NCBI RefSeq assembly: GCF_003935375.1
Contig: NZ_RHQM01000006.1
Location: 1 to 64,000 of the forward strand
Source: Stutzerimonas xanthomarina
GTDB lineage: Bacteria > Pseudomonadota > Gammaproteobacteria > Pseudomonadales > Pseudomonadaceae
Direction: 5' to 3'
Length of the DNA: 64,000 nt
Shown here: positions 45,351-55,161 of the stretch, in pieces
Layout of the letters: each line of letters starts with the position of its first letter
Position numbering within the stretch: the stretch's first letter is position 1
Notes under the pieces: model-generated
Database searches by the model: none
Seen by the model: the letters and a program-made list of their open reading frames with translations, nothing else
Told to the model about the DNA's origin: nothing
Position numbers and translations under genes: made by a program

Positions 45351-48300
45351 TCAATGCCCCTCCTCGAACAATCGATCCAACGCATCGAGCAGCGCATCGT
45401 CCGGCCGCGCGAAATAGACGCCGGCCTCGGGCATGCCGCGCAGGAACAGATAGAAGGCGCCACCGAGCTGTTCGCTGTGAAAATCAGCCAGGCGCTGACG
45501 GAGGAAGCGACGCAGCGCCACCAGATAGATCAGGTATTGCAGGTAGTAATGCTCGCCTGCCAACGCTTGTAACAGCCGTTCGCCGCCGTAGTAACTCGCG
45601 TCAGGCCCGAGCCAGTTGGATTTGTAATCGGCGATATACCAGCGGCCGTCGTGCTCGAAGGTCAGATCGATGAAGCCTTTGAGATAACCCTTGAGACTGT
45701 CGAATTCTAGCCGCCCCGCCGCTTCGCGCAGAGGGGCAGCCAAGCCGTTGGCCGGATCGGTTAGCAAGGTACGCAGCCGCGCCACATCCAGATCCCGCAC
45801 CGGAAAGGTGAAGCCCAGTTCCGGCAGGCGCCTGGCCGACTGCAACGCGGCGAGGGTCAGGCCGGTTCCGTCCATATCGGTTTCCAGCACCTTCTGTAGA
45901 TGGCTGATGGCGATCTCCTTCCACTCCAGCGGCAGGCCGTAGGCCTGCAAAGCGGGTTCGACCAACGCCTCCAGCTCGCCTTTGCCGCGCGCCCAGTCTT
46001 CGAGGATGGCGTGCAGGCAGGTACCGGCCCGTGCACCGCGGGGGAAGGCGAAGAAGCCGCTGCCCGGCTCGCCGGCATCAGGGATTGCCAGGGCGTCACG
46101 GTCCGGCGCTTCCATATGCATGCCGGCGGCCAAGCCGGAAAAGCTGCCGATGCGCCAGGCGCTGTGCAGGCTGCGATTGAGCTGCGACAGCTGCTGAGGC
46201 GGCGCCGCTCGGCCGGGGCCTTGAGCACTGGCTTCGCGTGACTCCAGCGGCAGGCAGGCCATATGGCCGTCGCTCCCCTGCACCAGTCGCTCGATGGCCA
46301 GGCGAAGGCTGCCCCCGTTGAGATCGGCCAGATGATTGCCCAGCTCGGTCAACGGTTGCTCGCCAGGCAGTTCGCGGCCGTGTAGCAGCCAGGCCAGGGC
46401 GCTGCTGTGCAGACCTTCGTCCGCTAGGCTGCCATCCTTTTTTGGTTTGCAGAGATTCACAGGCCCCCAGTGCAACCAGAGCCGGTCGCGCGCGCGAGTC
46501 AGGGCGACATAGGTCAGGCGCAGCTGCTCGGCGAAGACCTCCTGGCGGGCGCGTTCGAGGTTGTCTTCCAGCGCGTCGCTGCCGAGATCCAGCAGCGGCT
46601 GGCCATTAGCATCGTGGCAACGGGCGCTGTCGCGGTTCTTGCCGAGCAGCTTGCCGTCCCAGAGGAAGGGGCAGAACACCAGCGGGTATTCCAGGCCCTT
46701 GCTGGTGTGGATGGTGACGATCTGCACCCGCTCGGCATCGCTTTCCAGGCGCAGCAGGGCTTCTTCGCCGGCGCCTTCGCTGCCGCGCTGCAGGTTGAAC
46801 CAGGCGAGCAGCGGCTCAAGACCCGGGCGCAGCAGGCTTTCGGCTTGCAACAGTTCACCCAGATGCAAGAGGTTGGTCAGCCGACGTTCGCCATCGACAC
46901 GCGCCAGCAGCCGTTCGGCCACCGCCTGCTCGTCGAGCCAGGCCCGGAATACGCGCATGAACCCCTGCTGCTGCCAGAGCTGGTGATAGCGCTCGGCGGC
47001 TTCGCGCTCGGCGTCCCACTGCTGCTGATCGTCCTGGCAACGAGCGAGATCGGCAGCGCTGCGGCCCAGAAGGCGCGTGGCCAGTGCATAGCGCAGCAGC
47101 CCTTCGCGGCCGGGCTCGGCGTAGGCGGCCAGCACCGCGGCCAGCTCAGCCGCTTCCTCACTGCGCCAGACGCTGTCACGCCCGCGGCGCACGCTGGGCA
47201 CACCGCGCGCCGCCAGCTCGTCGGCGATCATCCCGGCCTGGCGGTGGTTGGCCACCAGCACGGCTATATCGCCACCTTTCAGCGGAGTAAACACACCGTC
47301 CTTGTCGAAACCGGCGCGCCCTTCCGCGGCGCCTGCCAGTTGCAGGGCGATACGCCGGGCAGTGTCGCTCGCCGCCAGCTGTGCGGCTTCGCCCTTGCCC
47401 AACGGATCGTCGCCCAGCCATACCAGCGACAGCGGCGCCGCCTCGCCCTCCTCCACCAGCCGCAAGCTCGCACGCGGCTTGTCGGCCGCGCCTACTGCTG
47501 GATAGCGCAGATCAGGTTGGGCGAACGGCTGCGGGTGGTCGAACAGCTGGTTCAGCGCGGCGATCAGCTCCGGCGTCGAGCGGTAATTGGTCGGCAGGTT
47601 GAAGGGCTCGCGATCGGCCTGCTGCTTGGCCGTCATATAGGTCGCCAGATCCGCCCCGCGGAAGGCGTAGATCGCCTGTTTGGGATCGCCGACGAAACAC
47701 AGCGACGCCTCGCCCGCCTTGGCATAGATGCGGTTGAAGATGGCGTACTGGATCGGGTCGGTGTCCTGGAATTCGTCGATCAGCGCCAGCGGATAGGTCA
47801 TGCGCAGCGAGGCCGCCAGGTCTTCCCCGACCGGGCCTTTCAGTGCCAGATCCAGACGATTGAGCAGATCATCGAAGGCCAAAAGCCGCTGCGCCGCTTT
47901 GCGCTCGGGCAGCTCACGGTTGAGCCGCTCCAGCAGTGCGACTTGCAAGGCGATCAGCCGTTGCTTGCCCGCTGGCAATGCCTCGGCCACCTGATCGGCC
48001 AGCTCGTCCAGCGCATGGGCCAACTCGCACACCGGCGCGTCGAAGCCCTTCTTGCAGGCCTTGCTCAAGGCGCGCACGCCGAACTTGGCCGCGCCATCGG
48101 GTAGATCGAACATCACGGCCGGGTCGGCAAAATAGGCGTCGAGCTCGCTCCGCCAGGGCTCGAACTTAATGCCTTTGTGGGTGCTTTGGCTGAGCCCACC
48201 GTGGGCCTGAAGCTCGGCGATCCAGGCGGTACCCGCTTCCTTCCACAAATCGGCGGCGCGTTGCCAGGCGGCCTCGACTGGACGCAGGTCGGCGGCGACC

Positions 48301-48899
48301 GGCGCACCCTGCGGCTCGACGCGCAGATAGGGCTTGCCCAGATGACTACGCAAGCGCTGACGTAACCACAGCGGCGTGATCCGGCTCTTCGCCAGGAAGC
48401 GCGCCCAGGCCGGGTCGGCATCGGCCAATTCGCTGCGCCAGGCGTTGGCGAGCAGCGCGTCAATAATCTCGCGGTCATCGGCGGTCAGCTCACTGTCGAA
48501 ATCGCCCCCGGCCTCGAAGGCGGCGTCCTGCAAGGCGCGCTGGCAGAAGCCGTGAATCGTGAAGATCGCCGCCTCGTCGAAGCCATGCACCGCCAGCAAC
48601 AGGCGACGGCGCGAGGCTTCGTCCGGGTAGCGGGCGTGGAGGCAGTTGAGGAAATCGTCGCTGCTCGGCGTGCCTTCATAGACCGCCAGCAGGTCGGCCA
48701 GCCGCGCGCGGATGCGCTCACGTAGTTCAGCAGTGGCGGCGGTAGTGTAGGTGACCACCAGAATCTGCCCCACCGACAGCTGCCGCTCCAGCAGCAGACG
48801 CGCATAGAGCGCGGTAAGTGTCCAGGTCTTGCCGGTGCCGGCGCTGGCCTCGATCAGCGAGCGGCCGTCGAAGGGCGAGTCGAGCAGGTCGAGTTTCAT
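45351..48899 (-). CDS. recB: Exodeoxyribonuclease V beta subunit (RecB helicase-nuclease)
   Basis: A 1182-residue UvrD-type helicase with a C-terminal nuclease. Walker A ASAGTGKT is at 18-25, Walker B is LALIDEFQDTDPIQY, and motif V/VI is VQIVTIHTSKGLEYPLVF with LTYVALTRARDRLWL. The nuclease site near the C-terminus has GFIDLTFEHDGRWYIADYKS with the catalytic Asp-Lys set. The ATG overlaps the recC stop by four bases. It is the main recombination-repair engine for double-strand breaks. Confidence 0.97.
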   Translation of the reverse strand: MKLDLLDSPFDGRSLIEASAGTGKTWTLTALYARLLLERQLSVGQILVVTYTTAATAELRERIRARLADLLAVYEGTPSSDDFLNCLHARYPDEASRRRLLLAVHGFDEAAIFTIHGFCQRALQDAAFEAGGDFDSELTADDREIIDALLANAWRSELADADPAWARFLAKSRITPLWLRQRLRSHLGKPYLRVEPQGAPVAADLRPVEAAWQRAADLWKEAGTAWIAELQAHGGLSQSTHKGIKFEPWRSELDAYFADPAVMFDLPDGAAKFGVRALSKACKKGFDAPVCELAHALDELADQVAEALPAGKQRLIALQVALLERLNRELPERKAAQRLLAFDDLLNRLDLALKGPVGEDLAASLRMTYPLALIDEFQDTDPIQYAIFNRIYAKAGEASLCFVGDPKQAIYAFRGADLATYMTAKQQADREPFNLPTNYRSTPELIAALNQLFDHPQPFAQPDLRYPAVGAADKPRASLRLVEEGEAAPLSLVWLGDDPLGKGEAAQLAASDTARRIALQLAGAAEGRAGFDKDGVFTPLKGGDIAVLVANHRQAGMIADELAARGVPSVRRGRDSVWRSEEAAELAAVLAAYAEPGREGLLRYALATRLLGRSAADLARCQDDQQQWDAEREAAERYHQLWQQQGFMRVFRAWLDEQAVAERLLARVDGERRLTNLLHLGELLQAESLLRPGLEPLLAWFNLQRGSEGAGEEALLRLESDAERVQIVTIHTSKGLEYPLVFCPFLWDGKLLGKNRDSARCHDANGQPLLDLGSDALEDNLERARQEVFAEQLRLTYVALTRARDRLWLHWGPVNLCKPKKDGSLADEGLHSSALAWLLHGRELPGEQPLTELGNHLADLNGGSLRLAIERLVQGSDGHMACLPLESREASAQGPGRAAPPQQLSQLNRSLHSAWRIGSFSGLAAGMHMEAPDRDALAIPDAGEPGSGFFAFPRGARAGTCLHAILEDWARGKGELEALVEPALQAYGLPLEWKEIAISHLQKVLETDMDGTGLTLAALQSARRLPELGFTFPVRDLDVARLRTLLTDPANGLAAPLREAAGRLEFDSLKGYLKGFIDLTFEHDGRWYIADYKSNWLGPDASYYGGERLLQALAGEHYYLQYLIYLVALRRFLRQRLADFHSEQLGGAFYLFLRGMPEAGVYFARPDDALLDALDRLFEEGH

Positions 48900-51800
48900 G
48901 CTTCCTCCTCGTCTTCAGCGAGGGCGTCGAGGGCCGGGCCGATCAATTCCTGAGCCAGGCTTTCGAAACGCTCGTCCAGCGCATCGCGATCGCGAAAGGC
49001 CAAGGCGTTCCAAGGGTCTTCAGCCTCGGCAGCGATAGGACTGAACTCCGCTCCCAGCCAGGCTTCACGGGCGCGCTTGCGGGCGCAGTCGAGCGGTTCA
49101 CTGCCGCGGGCCGGCTTGCGATAGCCCCTGGTGAAGGCATGGCTGCTACGCGGCAGCAACGGCAGCGGTTCGCGGATGGCGCAGCGATAGGCCGCCAGCC
49201 AGGGTTCGAGGAGCTGCGCGGCATTGGCCAGCGGCCCCAGCTGCCAGTCACCGGCGGGCGATAGCATCAGGCTGTGGCGCTCGATACCGGGCGTGGCGGA
49301 CAGGTTGAGCAGCAGATGGCGCAGCCAGAACGGCGGCAGATCCCACTCGCCGAGGCGGCCGAGCTTCCAGCCGAACAGCCCGGCCGGGGTCACGCCGTCG
49401 AGCCAGCCATGCACGCGCACGCCGGCCAGGGTGATGTTCACCGGCAGCGGCTCGGGCACGTCGTCCGGGCGCAGTTCGAACAGGCGCGGCGCGAAGGCAC
49501 GCACCGGCCCGCGCAGCTTGCCCCACAGCGCCTGGCCCAGCTCGCCCGTCGGCAGCCAGCCGGCCGCACAAACCATGCGCCGTTCGTCTTCATCGCTCCA
49601 GCCGTGTTCCATGGCCTGCAGCGACAGGCGCCGCAGGCCGTTCCAGGCCGGCATCTCCAGATCGAACGGCTCATCACTGGCGAGCGATTCCTGATCGTCA
49701 GCCAGGCGCAAACCGAGGCGTTGTTCGAGCAGAAAGCGCGCCGGATGGCGGAAGCACTGCAACAGCTGCGACGGTTCGATGGTCAGCCAGGCCTCGTCGG
49801 GCTCTGCGAGCAGGCTGGCGAACGGCTGCGGCTGGGTCTGCGGTGGCTCGGACAGACGCCCGGCGGCGCGAAACCAAGGCGAGGAGAAACCGGCGCAAAG
49901 CCCGTCGCCGAAATTGCGCGGCGAGAACGGCTGCAGCGGGTGGGCGACGAGAATTTTCTGGCTGGCCGTCTTGGGTACGGACTCGCCGGTATGCTCGGAA
50001 GCCTGTGCAACGGACAGTTCGGCGGTCATGTCCACGGCTTCCAGCACCTCGCTGAGCAGCACCGACGGTGGCAGTACGGCATTGTCGCGCGGGTCGCGGC
50101 CGACATAGGACAGGTACAACGCCTCGCGCGCCGAGAGCAGCGTCTCCAGCAGCAGGTAGCGGTCGTCGAGGCGCCGCGCACGGTCGCCGCGGCGCGGATG
50201 CCGGCCGATCAAATCGAAGCCCGACGGCGGTGTGCGCCGCGGGAAGGCGCCGTCGTCCAGGCCGAGCAGGCAGACCACGCGGAACGGCAAGCTGCGCATC
50301 GGCACCATGGTGCAGAAGGTCACCGCACCGGTTAGAAAGCCCGAGGCGCCACCACCCTGCTGCAAGGCGGCGCTGAGCTGCTGGTGCACCAGTTCTAGCT
50401 CGATGGGGCACGTCAGGTCCGCGGCCTGGGCCTGATCGCGCAACGCCGCGCAGGCTTGGGACAACAAGAGCAGCGTGTCGCCGGCTTCGCGCTCGTCGAA
50501 CAGGGTGTCGATCAGCACTTGCAGGTCATCCGCCCACTCGGCCAACGGACGCGGCCGGGCGAGCTGGTCGGCCAGCGTGCCGAGCCGATCGACGAATTCC
50601 ACCAGCCGCCCCAGCAACTGCCCGCGCGCGCCTTCCAGGGCATCCAGCGGCCAGTGCTCGCCGAGCAGTGGCGCGTGGTCGCCAGCCAGTTGCGGCGGCG
50701 CGGCAAAGCCCAGCAGCAGCCGGTCCAGCCCCTGGCGCCAGGTAAAGGCCGATTCGTCCGGCAGGCCGAGACGCGCTCGCTGGCTGCCGTCACGACCCCA
50801 GCGCACGCCGGCTTCGCGTAGCCAGTCGCGCAGCAGCGGCAGATCTTCGCTTTCGATCCCGGCGCGGCGGGCAATGGCCGGCTGCTCCAGCCAGGCGAGG
50901 ATTTCCTCGGCGGTGAAACGGCTCTGCGCCAGCATCAGCAATTCGAGGAAGGCCTCGATCAGCGGCATTTCGGCGCGCAGGCTGCGGTCAGCGAGGCTGT
51001 AGGGAATCCGCGGGCTGCCCTCGCGTGGGGCGAACACGGCTTCGATAAAGGGCGCGTAGCGCTCGATATCCGGGGTTAGCACAACCACCTGATCGGGCGT
51101 CAGGGCCGGGTTGGCGGCGAAGCGCGCCAGCAACTGGTCATGCAGGATTTCCACCTCGCGCAGCGGCGAATGGGCGATATGCACTTCCAGCGAGCGGTCG
51201 TCCTCGGTCAGGCTGATGCGCTCATCCGGCAAGCGGGTGCGCAGGCGCAGGATGTCGTTCTGCAAGGCGTGCAGCAGGCTGTCATCGCGCAGGTCTTCGT
51301 CTTCGGAATACAGGCCGAACTCCTGGCTGCCCTCGCTGGCGGTCAGGCTGAACAGGGAATCGAAGAAGTCCCGTCCCTGCTTGCCGAGACTCGCCAGCAG
51401 CGGATGGCCGACATCGAGATACCAATCATCAGCGCCGCTCTCGGGCTGGCGCGCCAATTCACGAATATCGCGAATCTCGCCCCAGGCTTCGCGGCTCGGG
51501 TTGAGCGCGCAGACCACTACGTCGATATGTCGCGCCAGACCATCGAGCACGCGCAGGTGGTGCGGCGGCAGGCTGCTGATGCCGAACACCAGCAGGCGCT
51601 CGGGCAGGCCGGGCAACGGTTGGTCGCTGTAGAGCCGCTGCAGAAGATCGTCGAGTAACCGCGCACGGTGCGGATGGCCGTCCTTGGTCAGCTCGCGCCA
51701 GAGCAGCGCCTGCCAGCCTTCGTCCGGGCCGAGATCGAAGGTGTCGCCACGCTCCCAGGCGGCCAGCCAGTCGTCGCGATAGAGCAGGTATTGGTCGAAG

Positions 51801-52195
51801 ACGTCGGCGATCTTGGCCGCCAGCGACAGCCGCCGGCGCTCGTCGCCACCGTCGAGGTACTGCGCCAGACGCGGCGCCAGCTCGAGATTGGCCGGCTCGC
51901 AGAGCCAGCCGTAGAGGCGCCAGGTCAGGGTGGTCGGGGAGAACGCCGACTGCTCGGGCAGGCTGCCAAGCACCGTGCGGCTCAGGTCCCAGACGAACTT
52001 GGCCGGCAGCTGAATCTCCAGCTGCATGGCGATGCCCTGCTTGCGCGCCAGTTCCAGCGTCAGCCAGCGGCCCATGCCCTGGCTCGGCACCACCACCAAC
52101 GCCGGGGCGAAGGGATCGGCGAGCGGCTGGGCAAGCAGGCGCGTGGCCAGTTCGCCGAGGGTTTCCAGATCGGGAGCGTGGTAGAGGCTGAGCAT
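48896..52195 (-). CDS. recC: Exodeoxyribonuclease V gamma subunit (RecC)
   Basis: A 1099-residue RecC. The N-terminus LSLYHAPDLETLGELATRLL is followed by VVVPSQGMGRWLTLELARKQGIAM, both family signatures. The middle part has an inactive helicase fold (VVVLTPDIERYAPFIEAVF), and the C-terminal region has GLDDGAFPRRTPPSGFDLI. RecC recognises Chi and holds RecB and RecD together. It is the first gene of the leftward rec cluster, in the usual recC-recB-recD order. Confidence 0.96.
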   Translation of the reverse strand: MLSLYHAPDLETLGELATRLLAQPLADPFAPALVVVPSQGMGRWLTLELARKQGIAMQLEIQLPAKFVWDLSRTVLGSLPEQSAFSPTTLTWRLYGWLCEPANLELAPRLAQYLDGGDERRRLSLAAKIADVFDQYLLYRDDWLAAWERGDTFDLGPDEGWQALLWRELTKDGHPHRARLLDDLLQRLYSDQPLPGLPERLLVFGISSLPPHHLRVLDGLARHIDVVVCALNPSREAWGEIRDIRELARQPESGADDWYLDVGHPLLASLGKQGRDFFDSLFSLTASEGSQEFGLYSEDEDLRDDSLLHALQNDILRLRTRLPDERISLTEDDRSLEVHIAHSPLREVEILHDQLLARFAANPALTPDQVVVLTPDIERYAPFIEAVFAPREGSPRIPYSLADRSLRAEMPLIEAFLELLMLAQSRFTAEEILAWLEQPAIARRAGIESEDLPLLRDWLREAGVRWGRDGSQRARLGLPDESAFTWRQGLDRLLLGFAAPPQLAGDHAPLLGEHWPLDALEGARGQLLGRLVEFVDRLGTLADQLARPRPLAEWADDLQVLIDTLFDEREAGDTLLLLSQACAALRDQAQAADLTCPIELELVHQQLSAALQQGGGASGFLTGAVTFCTMVPMRSLPFRVVCLLGLDDGAFPRRTPPSGFDLIGRHPRRGDRARRLDDRYLLLETLLSAREALYLSYVGRDPRDNAVLPPSVLLSEVLEAVDMTAELSVAQASEHTGESVPKTASQKILVAHPLQPFSPRNFGDGLCAGFSSPWFRAAGRLSEPPQTQPQPFASLLAEPDEAWLTIEPSQLLQCFRHPARFLLEQRLGLRLADDQESLASDEPFDLEMPAWNGLRRLSLQAMEHGWSDEDERRMVCAAGWLPTGELGQALWGKLRGPVRAFAPRLFELRPDDVPEPLPVNITLAGVRVHGWLDGVTPAGLFGWKLGRLGEWDLPPFWLRHLLLNLSATPGIERHSLMLSPAGDWQLGPLANAAQLLEPWLAAYRCAIREPLPLLPRSSHAFTRGYRKPARGSEPLDCARKRAREAWLGAEFSPIAAEAEDPWNALAFRDRDALDERFESLAQELIGPALDALAEDEEEA

Positions 52196-52421
52196 GAGTG
52201 CACCGCGTGAACAGAAGTCGCTAGGTTACAGGCCGCTCTGCAGGGGAGCGAGCCGTGCACTTGAGTCTGTATCCCGGTTGCGACAACTCGTGTCGCGGCG
52301 AATCTCCTCCTTTCGCCCTGTCCTTTTGCTTCTCTCGACCAATATCAATTCCGCTGCTGCTGCCTAGCATGGGGATACGGGGCGGCCGCTTAGTCGCCCG
52401 CCATCAGGTCAGGAGTCGTTC

Positions 52422-53318
52422 ATGAACCGGAACCGCAAGAAGCTGCTCGCCCTCTCTCTATCTGCCACGCTGGGCGCCGTGCCGCTACTGCTGCACGCAC
52501 AGGAGCCAGCCCAGCAGCGGACGCTCGGCTCGGTGGAGCGCAGCCACGCCAGCCAGGCCCGCGCCCTGCTCGACCAGGCCGTGCTGACCTTCCAGGCCAA
52601 GGGCCCGGAGCAGGCATTGGCCGCCTTCAACGACCGCAACGGCGAATTCGTTCACGGCCAGTACTACATCTTCGTGCTCGGCGAGGACGGCACCATGCAG
52701 GCCAGCAGCGGCCCTTCGGCCAGCCTGGTCGGACTGAACGTCGCTGAGCTCAAGGATGCCGCCGGCAAGTCCTTTATGCGTGAAATTCTCGACAAGTCGG
52801 CCAAGCAGGACAGCGGCGAAGTCGAGTACAAGTGGCTCAACCCGGCAGACAACAAGGTCGAGAACAAGATCAGCCAGTTCCGCAAGGTCGGCGACCACGT
52901 GCTCTGCGTCGGCTATTACATCCCGCGTTCCACCGCCGAGCACGCCAAGGCGCTGCTCGAACGCGCCGTGCAGCAGGTCAAGGACAAGGGTGCCGAGGCC
53001 GCCTTCCGCAACTTCAACGACCCGCGTGGCGGCTTCGTCTTCAACGACGAGTACGTCTTCGCCATCGGCCTGGATGACGGTCGCTACCGCGCCAGCGGCA
53101 GCTCGCCGAACCTGGTGGGTGTCGATGTGCGCAACGTCAACGATGCCGCCGGCAAGCCGCTGTTCAAGGAGATGATCGAACTGGCCCGCAAGCAGGGCTC
53201 CGGCAGCGTCGACTACGTCTGGCGCAACCCCGCGACCAACGCGGTCGAGCAGAAGCACACGCTGATCCAACGGGTCGACGACGTACTGCTCGGTGTCGGC
53301 TACTACACCCGCCCCTGA
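52422..53318 (+). CDS. Exported tandem-Cache protein
   Basis: A 298-residue periplasmic protein. A signal peptide ends near LLLHA. Two copies of a single-Cache domain follow, at about residues 48-168 and 177-297, sharing a conserved frame: ALL-x-RAV helix, FND, YIFVLGEDG or YVFAIGLDD, NLVG, DAAGK, the Y-x-W-x-NP block and VGYY. No kinase, cyclase or chemotaxis domain is attached, so it would bind a small ligand and work through a partner. CAGGAG precedes the ATG. It is upstream of a Na/Pi carrier but separated by hairpins. Confidence 0.8.
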   Translation: MNRNRKKLLALSLSATLGAVPLLLHAQEPAQQRTLGSVERSHASQARALLDQAVLTFQAKGPEQALAAFNDRNGEFVHGQYYIFVLGEDGTMQASSGPSASLVGLNVAELKDAAGKSFMREILDKSAKQDSGEVEYKWLNPADNKVENKISQFRKVGDHVLCVGYYIPRSTAEHAKALLERAVQQVKDKGAEAAFRNFNDPRGGFVFNDEYVFAIGLDDGRYRASGSSPNLVGVDVRNVNDAAGKPLFKEMIELARKQGSGSVDYVWRNPATNAVEQKHTLIQRVDDVLLGVGYYTRP

Positions 53319-53327
53319 TCGGGCGGG
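53308..53327 (+). other. Hairpin over the stop codon of the tandem-Cache gene
   Basis: CCCGCCC and GGGCGGG pair around CTGATC, which contains the TGA stop. A second hairpin (CTGCGTC and GACGCAG) is at 53401-53419. Neither has a strong T-run, so termination is possible but not clear. Confidence 0.45.
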
Positions 53328-53459
53328 CCAACCGGGCTTTGTGACGTTTCGGTGAACGTGGCCGGCAGGCCAGGGTCAATCGAGTATCCCCGGTAAAGCG
53401 CTGCGTCCTTGTGACGCAGGCTTTCGTCGTTGCTGCTCGCCGGGGCAGGAGCCCGACCG

Positions 53460-55145
53460 ATGCTGACCCTGTTGCACCTGCTGTCGTCCATCGCCCTGCT
53501 GGTCTGGGGTACGCATATCGTGCGTACCGGGATCATGCGGGTGTATGGCTCGCACCTGCGACGGGCGCTCGGCCAGAGCATGGGCAATGCGCCGCTGGCC
53601 TTCGGTGCCGGCATCGGCGTCACCGCGCTGGTGCAGAGCAGCAATGCCACCGCGCTGCTGGCCATCTCCTTTGTCGCCCAGGGTCTGATGGCGCTGCCCA
53701 CGGCGCTGGCAATCATGCTCGGCGCGGATGTCGGCACCGCGCTGATGGCCCGCGTGCTGACCCTCGATCTTTCCTGGCTGTCGCCGCTGCTGACGCTGCT
53801 CGGCGTCTGCCTGTTCCTCTCGCGCAAACAGACCCGCGTCGGCCAGATCGGTCGCGTGCTGATCGGCCTCGGGCTGATCATTCTCGCCCTGCAGTTGATC
53901 GTGCAGGCCGCCGAGCCGATCACCGAGGCGCGCGGCATGCAGGTGCTGTTCTCCTCGCTGGCCGGCGACACCCTGCTCGCGGTGCTGGTGGGCGCGCTGT
54001 TCGCCGTGCTGTCGTATTCCAGCCTCGCCGCGGTGCTGCTGACCTCGACGCTGGCCGGTGCCGGCCTGATCAGCCTGCCGGTGGCGCTGGGCCTGGTGAT
54101 CGGCGCCAACATCGGCAGCGGCCTGCTCGCCTGGTTCAACGCCAGCCTGCAGCCGGCTTCGGCGCGCCGCGTGGCGCTGGGCAACCTGCTGTACAAGCTG
54201 GCCGGGCTGATCGTGCTGCCGTTCCTCGGCATGCTGGTGGCCTGGATGGACACCCTGGGTGTCAGCGCACAGACCCAGGTGATCGGCTTTCACCTGATCT
54301 ACAACAGCCTGCGCTGCGTGATCCTGCTGCCCACCGTGAAGCCGATGGCGCAATTGTGTGAATACCTGCTGCCGGAGCGTGCGCTGGACAACGGCGTGGC
54401 ACAGCCGCGGCACCTCGACCCCGCGGCGCTGGATACGCCAAGCCTGGCGCTGGCCAATGCGGTCCGCGAAACCCTGCGCATTGGCGACATGGTGGAGCTG
54501 ATGCTGGCGCGGCTGCTGGAGGTGCTGCGCGAAGACCGACCGGAGCCCGGCGACGAGATTCGCCGCCTGGACGATGACGTCGACGCGCTCTACAGCGGCG
54601 TGAAGCTCTACCTGGCGCAGATGCCGCGCGAAGACCTCGCCGAGCAGGAGGGCCGGCGCTGGGCGGAGATCATCGAGCTGGCGATCAACCTGGAACAGGC
54701 CGGCGACATCATCGAGCACATGGTGAGCAAGGTGCAGAACCTGAAGACGTCCAAGCGTCGCTCCTTCTCCGACAGCGGCCTGGAGGAGCTCGGCCAGCTG
54801 CATGCCCAGCTGAGCACCAACCTGCGGCTGGGGTTGTCGGTTTTCATCTCCGGCGACTCCCATAGCGCCCGCCAGCTGCTGCAACAGAAGCGCCAGTTCC
54901 GCAAGCTGGAGCGCGAACTGGCGCACTCCCACGTGCAGCGCCTGCACCAGCAGGTGGTGGAAAGCATCGAGACCAGCGCAGCGCACCTGGAGCTGATCGC
55001 CGACATGAAGCGCCTCAATTCACTGTTCTGCAGCGCCGCCTATCCGGCGCTGGAAGGCCCCGGCGGCAACAAGGCGCGCACAGCCGGCGAAGCGCCACGG
55101 GAGGTGATATCCGGAGAGCCCCACCTGCCGGGACGGCCGGCCTGA
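53460..55145 (+). CDS. Na+/phosphate cotransporter family protein, YjbB-like
   Basis: A 561-residue protein with about eight hydrophobic helices in two QSS-type repeats. LVQSSNATALLAISFVAQG carries the canonical QSS; the second copy reads LSYSSLAAVLLTSTLAG, with Ser-Ser kept but Gln replaced by Tyr. A PhoU-like helical tail begins near residue 340. The changed second motif may alter ion coupling. GCAGGAG lies before the ATG at 53460, so the in-frame start 30 bases upstream is less likely. The gene at 12.6 kb is a paralogue of the same design. Confidence 0.85.
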   Translation: MLTLLHLLSSIALLVWGTHIVRTGIMRVYGSHLRRALGQSMGNAPLAFGAGIGVTALVQSSNATALLAISFVAQGLMALPTALAIMLGADVGTALMARVLTLDLSWLSPLLTLLGVCLFLSRKQTRVGQIGRVLIGLGLIILALQLIVQAAEPITEARGMQVLFSSLAGDTLLAVLVGALFAVLSYSSLAAVLLTSTLAGAGLISLPVALGLVIGANIGSGLLAWFNASLQPASARRVALGNLLYKLAGLIVLPFLGMLVAWMDTLGVSAQTQVIGFHLIYNSLRCVILLPTVKPMAQLCEYLLPERALDNGVAQPRHLDPAALDTPSLALANAVRETLRIGDMVELMLARLLEVLREDRPEPGDEIRRLDDDVDALYSGVKLYLAQMPREDLAEQEGRRWAEIIELAINLEQAGDIIEHMVSKVQNLKTSKRRSFSDSGLEELGQLHAQLSTNLRLGLSVFISGDSHSARQLLQQKRQFRKLERELAHSHVQRLHQQVVESIETSAAHLELIADMKRLNSLFCSAAYPALEGPGGNKARTAGEAPREVISGEPHLPGRPA

Positions 55146-55161
55146 TCCAGAGCCACGTCGG

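Noticed and set aside
46470-48104. 544-residue + strand frame within recB
   Set aside because: Antisense to RecB helicase motifs and without recognisable domains.
53376-54986. 536-residue minus-strand frame over the second Na/Pi carrier
   Set aside because: His/Gln/Ala-rich antisense frame; the + strand gene has helices, motifs and a good ribosome site.
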